A stretch of 64,000 nucleotides of DNA. It comes from Notospermus geniculatus (Eukaryota; Nemertea; Pilidiophora; Heteronemertea; Lineidae). This document shows, piece after piece, positions 23,801 through 35,800 of this stretch; positions within the stretch are counted from its first letter, which is position 1, and each line of letters begins with the position of its first letter. A program made the translations under genes and the position numbers. Under the pieces are notes generated by a model that saw only the letters and a program-made list of their open reading frames with translations, was not told where the DNA came from and made no database searches. The stretch spans positions 77,963-141,962 of the forward strand of contig NMRB01001379.1 in NCBI GenBank assembly GCA_002633025.1, written 5' to 3'.

Positions 23801-26800
23801 TCGTCCGTCGTCGTTGTCCGTTAGCAGGGCACGTTTCGTAACCGCTGGAGCTATTGATCTGAAACTTGGTACATATATACCCCTAGGTCAGATGACCCAC
23901 GACACCAAGTTTCGGTCCGATTCGACTCTCAGTTTGGCCACCAGGTGGCGGAAACCAAAAACACAAAAAGTACAATAACTCCTGAACTAATGACTAGATC
24001 ATCTTCAAATTTTTATCATAGGTGTAGCTAATAAGGATACATAACATATATAACGGGTTTTTGATTTGACCTACTTTTCAAGGTCACAGAGGTCAAAGTT
24101 CGACAAAAGTGACGAACCTGCCACAGTTTGTCATTATTTCACCGAGCAACTTCATATCTTGCATAAACATGCATTGGAGGGGTACCTTAAAAAATACCAA
24201 GTTTCGGCCCGATTCGACATCCAATATGGCCGCCAGGTGGCGTAACCTGAAAATCAAGTAAGTGCTATTACTCAGGAACGGCTTGACGCAGAGTGCTCAA
24301 ATTTGATATTTACCTCCATCTAGATGACCTTTACATGCATGTCAAATTTCGGCCTGATTTGACTTCAAACATGGCCACCAGGTGGCGTAACCCGGAAATC
24401 ATCAAAGTGCTGTAACTCAGGAACGCCTTAACCCAAAGCGCTCCAATGTGCTATGTGGCCCCCTGCAGATGACCTTTATGTCCATGTGAAGTTTCGGCCC
24501 GATCGGACATCCAATATGGCCGCCAGGTGGCGTAAGCCGGAAATCATCAAAGTGCTGTAACTCGGGAATGCCTTAACCCAAAGCGCTCCAATGTGCTATG
24601 TGGCCCCCTGCAGATGACCTTTATGTCCATGTGAAGTTTCGGCCCGATCGGACATCCAATATGGCCGCCAGGTGGCGTAACTCGAAAATCATCAAAGTGC
24701 TGTAACTCAGGAACGACTTGACCTAAAGCGCTCCAATGTGCTATGTGGTCCCCTGCAGATGACCTTTATGTACATGTGAAGTTGCAGCCCGATCGGACAT
24801 CTAATATGGCCGCCAGGTGGCATTACCCCAAAATCATCAGTCTTTTCTGGGAATGACTTGACCCAGATTGCTCATAACTGATATGTACCTCCCTCTGTCA
24901 TTAGACTATTATGTCCAACCCAGTGAGCACATGGTCCATGGACCATTTCATCAAAAACTTTTGTCAATATAGGCCTAATTGCAGGAGTGCAAGCTCATTT
25001 CAAAGCATTGGAACTACTCATCAAACAGTATTTGGTGATATTAATGTACATGTATTGTAATGCAGGAGGAAACCTACGAGGTTGAGGAGAGAATGCCCTC
25101 TCCACAACATAAGCCACTGGCTCCACTTGGGCATGTTGGGTTTGAATCCACGCCCTCATTGGTGGCAGGTGTGGATGTTGCCACTGTGCCACCATGACAA
25201 CCCAAGTTAATTACTGTGGAACCTCCCTTAACGGACACCTCTCTATTAAGGACACCGAAGTTCAGTCCCAAATTGATCATTTCTACTCATTTCAACCTCT
25301 GTAATCAGGACACCTCTCAATTGAGGACAGCATGTCAGTCCCGGCAGAGGTGTCCTTAGAGAGGTTCCACTGTGCCATATTGGTTAGTTGAGTGAAGTTT
25401 CTGAGTCCCTTTTTGACTTTCCCTGCAGCTGCACAGCTGATGGATGCCATGGATGCCACAGTGGACCCTTGTGACAACTTTTTCCAGTATGCCTGTGGGG
25501 GTTGGAATAGAAAACATCAGGTGCCAGATGACAGATCCAGCTTCAACACCTTTGAGAAGTTACATGACGACCTACAAGTTACATTAAAATGTAAGTCGGC
25601 AAGAGATAAGTTGGCGAGAGATTAATTGGTCAGAGATTAGTTGGCAAGAGATAAGTTGGGCAGAGATTAGTTGGCCAGAGATGGCAAGAGATAAATTGGC
25701 CAGAGATTAGCTGGCAAGTGATAAGTTGACAAGTGATAAGTTGGCAAGAGATTAGTTGGCAAGAGATTAGTCAGCAAGAGAATAGTTGGCAAGAGGTTAG
25801 CTGGCAAGAGGTTAGCTGGCAAGAGGTTAGCTGGCAAGAGGTTAGCTGGCCAGAGGTTAGCTGGAAAGAGGTTAGCTGGAAAGAGGTAATAGCTGGCAAA
25901 AGATTTGTTGGCAAGAGAGAAGTTGGCATGAGATTTGTTGGCAAGAGCTTATTTTGGCATGGGATTAGTTGACATGAGATTATTTGGCAAGAGGGAAGTT
26001 GGCAAAAGTTGCCAGAATGTCCAAAACACATTGTAACAAAACACGAACGATACAATTTTCAAGAACGAAAACTTCGCTATTACCTTGAACTGATTATGAG
26101 AAATACGTGTGTTCCCCAAGAAAGTAGAATAAAAACGTAAAATATAGACTGCTTCGCTCTGAAAGGTGTTCTGGATTTCTTTGACAAAAACGTGTCATAG
26201 CGTAGCAGACGTTTGAAGTCAATTGGCAGGATATTTTGTTCACATGCTAAGTCTGTTTGATGTCATAATTGGATTATTTCTTGGTGTGAAATCAAAAGCC
26301 TGACGGCGTTTAATGTGAGATTTCGTCGAATTTGTATCAGCGTGACAGTGGTACTGTAAACTCAGAAATTTTTCCTGCCGTTCTTGTGCACGATTTCATC
26401 AAGTGTGGAAGTTGATCCATTGAACTCCACATTCAGTGGCCAAATTATGTAGAAAATTGATCACTTTAGGATTTTATTTTTATTTTCATGATTTTGAACA
26501 ATTATAGCCAATTTGATTTTGTGTTTCTGGGAGGCTTTTTTCAGCCGTGTTTGAAGGACAAAGATTAATTATTCAGTCATGTTAGGTGAATGGTGATTAA
26601 CCCTAGATGCATAGAAAAGGTAAAAAAGGAAAAAAATGCACCTTTTTCATTGTTTTGATGTGCAGCCAAATTTAACGTGGAAGAAATTTCCGATCAGACA
26701 ATGCAGATCTGATGGGCAATGAACCCTGGGAAATAAGACGCTCCGAACGATGACACCAATTTCATGGAGAATCATCGCGCCATCGAGAAGTGAGAGAATA

Positions 26801-29800
26801 GAACAAACAGTGCGAATCCCTTTTGTTGAAATTGAGGGATCAGTGTTATATCTAGGCCATTTTAGAGTGGGGCGCACCATGCCTCCAAAAGGGGGTGCCA
26901 TTGTGCCCTTTTTAACCCCCTAGGGCGCCATGCCCCTAAAAACAAATAATTTTTTTAAAGGTTTTTAGTATCCCCAGACCCTTTTGGTCACATCACCTTA
27001 GAAACTGGCTTAAATTGGCTGTTGACTTGAGTTATAGAGACCTTTTTAACTTTTTAGCTTTTCAAATTCCGTTAGAAGAAATGTCGCGAATGAAAAGTGC
27101 CCTTTTCTAGGTTGAAGTGCCCTTTTCACAAAGTTTGCACCCTGCCCTTCTGAAATCCTAGATATAACCCTGGTGATGACCTGCTAGGGCTGCATAACTT
27201 TTGATGTTGCCAGGATAAGCGTCGATCTTCAACTTTTAACTTATCGCAGCTAATATTCTCAGTGGCATGCTGGGTAAATTTGTTTGCTGGTGGCGTTGGT
27301 AACGAGATGAAAGCGCTTCTTGTAACTGATATCTGAGAAAGGCTTCATCTGACAGTCATTATCTGGTTATGACCAGTTGCTGTCGGGTTTGGAACTTTGA
27401 AATGGGTTGCTGGGCATGCGACGCCAATTTTCTGATTTGTTAATGAGAAAAGGGAATTCGTACAAATGCTCTGAGAGCAAGTTGCCTGGTTAGGCCATGG
27501 AGGGGAGAAAATTAAGCCTAGGTTCAATATATCAAGAGAAAAACAAGTTGCCCATAGAGAGTAAACCCACATGAGAAAACTCGAGAGCCACCGTAAAGCC
27601 TGATCACTGTATTATTGAATTTTACGATATTTTCAAAGTGTTAGGAGAGTGCAGGTATAGGTCTCATAGCCTCTTGAAGGTCCCCAAAATACTTGCCTGA
27701 TAGGCCAACGTACCGGTACTTCAAAAAATCAAGCCCTAGTTTTCAGCACACATTGAAAAAACTGCAGGCAGAGCTCTAATGTATTCAGATGGAGCATAGT
27801 ACATTTTACACTACACTAATGTCAGAGGATGTACCGGTAAGCACTTTCTGAATTCAATACAGTGAGGCTTTAAGGCTTAAAATTTAACAGTTTGCGTCTC
27901 TGTTTCAGCTGTACTTGAGCAGCCGAAGCTTGAGTTTGATTCCAACGCCACCTACAAAGCCAAGCTCCTGTATGCATCCTGTCTGAATCTTAGTAAGTAT
28001 GAAGTAGGAGATACTTGTCGCAGATGTGTAGCTATTTAACTCATCTGCCCCATGGTTCACCATCGCAGTATCTTCTGTCAACGTTGTCTGCAAGCATTGG
28101 AGCTGAATTAGAAAGAATTTGAAGAAACATTCTTTAGATGGTTGATAAGAACAACATTCCTTCAAATATTTTGCAAATTTGTACCATGGGATGTTAAAAA
28201 ACCTGAGGTCTACTCTTGTATGATGTTTATCACCGTTTTGCAGCTCAGATCGAACTCATTGGTGACCAGCCGTTGAAGGACGTCCTCCTCGGGCTTGGCG
28301 GATGGCCTGTCGTCCAGGGAAACTGGGACGAATCAAAGTTTAACCTTGAGGACGTATTGATTGTGCTGAGAACGCAATATAACGCACCGTTTTTATTGGA
28401 AGCATTCGTGGCGGCAGATGATAAGAATTCTACTGTTCACATTCTTCAGGTGAGTGTACCTGGTTCCCAGGTGCTAAAAATGTGTTGCGATTGCATGCAT
28501 CTGTGGTCTGTTTTGCCTGGGAGCGAGGCTTTTTTGAGTGCGGCATCAGAAAGGGGTTGTTCGTTTTCGTCAATTGAGGAATCTGAGTTGTGATCCTTGA
28601 GAAAATGGAGAAAGCTATGAAACTTCAAATTGCAGCGATTATTCTGTACAGCACAACAAATAATCCCTGCAATTTGCAAGTGCATAGCTTTTTCGGTGTT
28701 CCCAAGGATCACAACTGAGATTCCTCAAGTGATGAAAACGAACAGCCCCTTTTGACGTGGCAAATGTATAGTGTTGAGCATCGTGCATAAAACCGAGAGG
28801 CCATGGGTTCAATCCCTGGTTGAGTCACTGCTTTGTACTCTCAACTGCTCAAAGAATTTGGTGCCTGAAAGCAGGCCTTTCTGTTTGACGGGCGCGAAAA
28901 TGTGCATGCGTCTCGCAAACAATAGAAATTCTATTGTTTGCAAGGCGCATGCACATTTTAGCGGCGTCAAACGGAAAGGCCTGCTGAAAGTCATCTGCCC
29001 CCGGAGTCCAGCAGATGGCATCTTTTGTCAGTGTTTTCTCACATCCTATGGTTTTGAGGAAAGTATTTGACATGTTTGAAGAGAGATTGTTCCAATGGAC
29101 TTTCTGAAGAACTTTTCTTCAATTTTTTTCCAATCATGCCAATGGGGAACTGGAGGAACTAACGTCACGACGTGGCGCTGTGAGCGGTGCGACCGAAGTT
29201 TCTTTTTTCTTACGTTATTTCCATTTATTTCTGGCGTGAAAACAACCCTTTTGTTTCGGTCGCCTGGCACTAAAATTTACACCATCTTGTAGCAGATGAA
29301 AATGTCTGCATTTTGCAATGCTTTTTTCCCTTAAGATGCAGACATAGATGGCAATTTCGGCAACGTCTTTATCTCATTATTCCTGTAGAAAATGCACAGC
29401 TCATTTTTTCATGACGTAACGTCAACACTTAAAATGACGTCAATGACGTCGCTTCGGTCGCACTGCTCGCAGCGCCGACCTGTCGGGATAAACGGCACTC
29501 CAGTTCCTCATTCATTTTCAAAGCGTTTAGAAAACTTCAGCAGGAGTTATTGTCTGCTCAAACCTTGGGGCAGATGGATTAATCGGCAAATTGTTTTTTT
29601 TTCAGATTGAACAAGGACCGCTTGGGTTACCCAGCCGAGACTACTACTTGGAAAGCAAGCGAACCATCTACATCGAGGCTTACTTGAAATTCATGACAAG
29701 CATTGCTCAACTTTTGGGAGCAGACAAGACCCGGGCGGAAAGGGAGTTAGGTGAACTATTGCGGTTTGAGACAGATGTTGCCAATGTAAGTTGATGCGAT

Positions 29801-32800
29801 CTTTGGTCTACAGTGCACTTCAAAAAAATATGCCATGATTCAGAGCAGCCATAAAAAATGGAATACACATAGGCCCCTGGTGTTGATGTTTGACACCTCT
29901 GGGCCTACATGGTTCGACTTTCTGATTTTTCGTTTTGTGAGGTCCTTTAGATGAAAGTTTATGGGGAGGGCGTGTAGATCGATCGAACTCTCGAGGGTGG
30001 TCTCCTGACAGAGAGGCTGCGTGTTTGATTCTCGGTCGGAATTGCCACTTTGTGGGCTTACTATCAGCTGGTCTGAAAAGATCATGAGATGTGCTGTATC
30101 AGCTCTCCTTGAGTGAGTTTCTTGAAAGGTTTCTGCGGAGACTGGGTAAAAATGTGAAGGACGTCAAGACCGGTCACCAGTACTAGCCATGATGGCCTTC
30201 TTGAAAAACCCGATGCAACGTTTTTGAGTGTGGCCCGTGTGCCAGTGTGAGATTACAATAGATTGACGGAATAAGGTGCGACTTGACAATCGGCGACACA
30301 CAGAGAAACAGCGAGTCTCAGTGAGTTCCAAATAATGGGAGTCGCACAGACAAATGGCCACAGTGAAAAACATTATACCGGTCCTTCACCTCAGCGTTCC
30401 CTCTTTTTATTCCAGATCACTATGTCCCAGACAGAAAAACAAGACACGAGCGCCCTCTATGACAAAATGACGATACGGGAACTACAACAAAAGGTACCAG
30501 AGATAAACTGGCTGCGATATTTCAATGGGCTCGTCGCAGAGAACCTCACTGAGGATGAACACGTTGTCTCATTTGCCCTGAAATACTTCAGGAAGTTGGG
30601 GAAACTTTTGAGGGCAACGCCGAAGAGGTAGGTGACGTTATGTCTTCATTACATCATGGTTCCCAAATGCATCACATTTTGTGGTTTGGACCCAGTCATT
30701 TGGTTCATGATGGCACGTCCTCAAGATCAACCATGAATTACCCCTGGCTGATCAGTAGGGGTCTATTACAATTGATCCCTTCCAAAATCAATCCATACTG
30801 CACATTGATCAGTAGGGGTCTATTACAATTGATCCCTCCCAAAATCAATCCATACTGCACATTGATCAGTAGGGGTCTATTACAATTGATCCCTCCCAAA
30901 ATCAATCCATACTGCACATGGACGAGAACCTGCCCGAAAGTGATCTCACTTTTATACCATTCATACTACGGTGTAGGCCTCCCTTTGTGGGCCTAGTTTT
31001 TGGACTTAGAAAATTTCCAGCAAAGACAATAAACTGTGAACTTCCTGTAATACTTGCGGCCATGAGTAAAACACACTGCCTATGCCTTCCTTGTAGGACA
31101 ATTGCCAACTACCTTCTGTGGCGGTTGATTATGGGATTTGCTCCTGAGTTGACGCAGGCTTTTCTGGTCCACAGAAATGAGTACATGAGAGTCTTACAAG
31201 TGAGTACTTAGTGTGTGCAGGAAACAATGAGGAACCCACTTGAAATTTCATCCCGAAAGGGTAGTGAGAGTGCGAGCATTTGTACCAAAGACTTCAAAGC
31301 CCCACTGTATTGAATTTTACGATATTTTCAAAATGTTAGGAGAGTGCACGTAGAGGTCTCATAGCTCGTGAAGGTCCCCAAAATGCATGCCTGATACGTA
31401 CTTCAGAGAATCAAGGCCTAGTTTTCAACACACATTGAAAAAACTGCAGGGAGAGCTCTGATGTATTCAGGTACAGTGTAGTACATTTTACACTACACTG
31501 AAGTCGTGCACTGACGTCCAGAATCGCGGCGATGATTCGTGTTTTCAAATTGAATACAGAGGGGCTTTAAAAACAAAGCAATGCAATTTTGTTTCCAGGG
31601 GACCTCGCGAGACAAAGTCAGATGGAAAAAATGTGTGGAATTCGTCAACGAGAGGATGGGCAGCGCTGTCGGCGCTATGTTTCTTCGCGATGCTGACTTC
31701 AAAAAAGAGAGCAAGGTCGTCGCCTTGGAGATGATCAGCGACTTACGGGAAGCTATCAATGAAATAATCTCTGAAAGCAACTGGATGGATGATGAAACTA
31801 AGGTGGTTGCTAAGGAGAAGGTAGGCATGGCAACAGTTGCTAAACAACAGTGATTTAGCAAAAAATGGTTGTCATGGAGATTTGGCAGTTTCTTCAGTAT
31901 TTCTGTGAACTTTTTTGCCAGTTATTTGATATTTACTGGTATCAAGAGAGTAGTGCCAAATTACATGTATATGAGGAGCTTTCAAGATCTTTGTCGAATA
32001 AAACTGATAAAAATTCATTGGGTGAGCCTAGTCACATGTTCCTGTCAATTTCAGGCAGATGCTATGAATGAGAGAATCGGTTATCCCGACTTCATCCTGG
32101 ATCCAGTACAGCTCAACAAACTGTATGAGAAGGTAAATTTTGTTCTTACTGACATACTTCTGACATCATGGCCCGGTTCCACGACGGTGGTTTCCGCCAC
32201 GGTTTGTGGCGAGTGGTGTGGTTTTCACTGGCATTGTGTAAACCATTGAAGGACTCTCCTAAACCCTGCAAACCTCATTGGAAAGTTTTGTATTGGAAAC
32301 TGGCTTTTACTGCAAAAGGGTTCTCCAAGTGCAGAAAAAAATCAATGTAAAAATTTCAAGAGGAGGTTGTCAGCTGAGTGCCAGGTTTTATGTGTCTCTC
32401 GTTCACCTATGGTTATGTTTTTCAGTTGACGTTTGAAGTCGATTATTATTTCAAGAACATCCTCAACATTGAGAAGTATGATGCTGATCGGACGTTTGTC
32501 AAATTGCGAAAACCGGTCGATAAAGACAAGTAGGTCTTCTATTCTTCATTTCTTTGTTGTCCATCCAGGCCTACCTGGGGTAGTGCGTCATTCCGTCGAA
32601 CTCAGACTTCTAACCCAGGCAGCAATACCCACTACACACTGTTCAAGGTGGCTGTTCCATTTAGTTTACGTCCCAAATATTAGCCAATCAGATTACGCGT
32701 TGCAAAAGAGCCTTGGATTGCAAGTTGCGATGTCAGCTGAACAGTGCACTGCAATGGATCGAATCGAGTCAAGTTTCCCGATTTATGTCTCGCAAAATGT

Positions 32801-35800
32801 TTGGATTTCCAGTAAATGTCCGACATGACGGACAAAACTGTACTTAAAATGTACAACAAAAACTATTTGTATTCCTGTAAGTCAGATTGACAGACGACGC
32901 CGGGAGTTTATAAAAGGGGCATTTTGATTGGCCACTCGCGACTAGGACCAAGCCGTGAAATAGAAATGCTGCTATTGACGCCAGGGGTATGAGTGATGAA
33001 ACAGTAGGTGTAGTCACGCGATGCCCCTGGTGTGCCAGGATGTTGTTGTCCTGCGTCTGTTCTTCTTCATTCTGTCACTTCCTGTTGTTTGCTGGGCCTC
33101 AACAAATCCTCTGTAGAGGTTCTTCACTGACGTCAAAACCCTCACATGACTGCAAAGAATTGGCCATGTTGGCCGTCAAATGGCGGCGATGATGTAAAGG
33201 TGTCACATCATAATATTTTGACGTCAGGATCTGTGTGTTGATGCCATGACGTCGCTTGACATTTTGACGGCCAGTATGGTGGCATCGTGTCGTCATGGAA
33301 ACGTGACGTCACGTGAAGAACCTCTATATGGTCCGTTAACTCATCAACTGCCCCAGAGTCCACCAGATAATATGACCGTGCTTATTTCTGTTTCCAAGGT
33401 GGGAGCAAAGCCCGGCCGTCGTCAACGCCTTCTACAACCCTAACGCCAACGACATCGTGTTTCCCGCGGGAATACTTCAGCCATTATTCTACAGCCAATA
33501 CTTCCCGAAATCATTGAATTATGGTGGAATAGGGGTCGTTATTGGGCACGAGATCACGCATGGCTTTGATGATAAAGGTGAGGTCCTGATTTTTGTTCAA
33601 ATTGGACTGAGCTAGCCCCAAAAGTTTCTTACCCTGGGAGCCCAGTGGTAAGGGATCGTCTCCAAATTGTTTTCGTTTCAAACGCGTTTGAAATGAATGT
33701 CAATGTCGTTTCAAAATCGTTTGCAATTTTTGTAGTCCAACGAAACTGAAGTGATTTTCCAACGATTTTCAAAACGGATTTGAAACGAATTCTCCCCAAA
33801 CGAAAAGTACCCACAACGAAGAGCAACGTTTATCTGCCCAACGAAAAGCAAACGTATGCGCCAAATAGAATGCAAAAACGTTTTCAAATTGTGTCAAACG
33901 AAATCCAAACGAAATGAAACGTTTTTGCTTTTTTGGCGTCATAGGTGCATTGCGGTAGCGATAGGCCTACATGTCATGATGTGCATGTCATTCTTTCCGT
34001 ATCAAAGGCTCCTATCGGTAGTGAATTTGATAGGCCTATATACTGTCGTTCAGGTCGGCATTGGTTTTCAGTCCTTCAGCTCATCCTCCGTTAGGCCTAT
34101 GTCCGTTGTATTCTAGGCGTACCGGGTAGGCCTATCAATTTTAGGCCCAGGCCTAGCCTATAGCCTCGAGGCCTATGTGTAAAGATGCTTCCTTTATACA
34201 TGGTGATGAATAATTTATTTCCATTTTTGACTTCTGAGGTCGTAACCACTGACTTCTGAGGTTGATTGTCTGGAATGAATTGATCATTATCTGTTTTAGT
34301 GGCATTTTCATTTTAATATCTAATAGGCCTAACTATTAGGCTATTTCATCGGTTTTTAGGCTATGTCTTGGCCTAGGCCTACTGATCATGTATGCCGACA
34401 CCATTGTACACATTGGTGTATGGTGCTTCATCTCGATCATGAAATAAATTTATTTTCATTTTCAACTTCTGAGGTCATAAGCACTTGACTTCTGAGGTCG
34501 ATCGATTGGAATGAATTCATCATGATCTGTTTTGAATACCATCATCTATGTAATCATGTCGTACATACTTTGTGCATTCAAGCACCCAGCCAAAGTTGGA
34601 TGTTTCGTCATATTAAATTGATGTACATGTAGGCTAGGCCTCTATGTTCCGTCGACCCATCCTCCTCGGTCGCCAGATTCGGCAAACGTTTGGAAGTTCG
34701 TGTCAACGATTTACGTTTGGAGCGAGGGGAAGAAAATGTTTCAACTTCGTTTCATACCATCCAAACGTTTGTCTCTGGAGAAACGTTTCTCATGACAAAA
34801 ATATCAAACGAAATTGCAACGAAAATGTGTGCTATGCCAAACGGTTTTCAGTCAGTTCTCAAACGAATTTTTTCGTTTAAATTCGTTTTGAAGAAGCCGC
34901 TTCAAATTCGTTTAAACGAATTCCAAACGTTTCTATTTTGGAGACGATCCCTAAAGTGATTGACTGCGATGCATTTTCGAGAGGGCATGGCTTTGATTCT
35001 CGGTCCAGTTGCTGCTTTGTGCTCTCAACTGGTCTGGAAGGATTAACCCATTAACTGCGTAGGACATCCTACTACGTCATTACAAAAACCGGGGAACCCC
35101 TGGAATACACTCGAGGATCTTTGCTTGCGTAAGGCGTAACAGTACGCCTTGCAAGGAAATGGTGCATCACACTCTGCAGGACGTTATATCACATCTGGAA
35201 TCTTGTGCGTCAGATACTTTTTTAGCAATTTCTTTTAAGAAAGAAAAATTTGAACTAAAAAAAATTACACGGTTAACGGGTTTATAAGCGTTGCACTGAA
35301 TGAGCTGCTGCTTGAGTTCCCCAAAATGGTTTCTTAGGAAAGATGGCCGGAGAAGTGTAAAGTGGTCTCTACCTCGGGGAAATACCGGTAATTTTTTGAC
35401 CTGACGATGGCAAAGTGTGTATATCAGACTCGCAATCAAAATCTCCATTTTTCTTGCAGGACGACAATATGACAAAGACGGAAATCTTCGCGAATGGTGG
35501 AATAACAAGACAAGCATTGCATTCCAAAAGAGAGCCCAATGCATGATCGATCAGTACTCGCAGTATACTATAGAACCATTTGGACTCAAGGTTGGTGTGA
35601 GACTGACTTGAATACCAGCTGGAGTGGAACCGCTTACTGTAATTAATCTGGTGCTGTTAAATCTGAACGGTTTTCACATTTTCTTGCCCCTAAAAATCCA
35701 TCAAATCCATCCATCAGCGGCTCAGAAATCTGAAGGATTTGAGTTTCTTTTCAGATTGATGGACGGATTACGCAGGGCGAAAACATCGCTGACAATGGAG

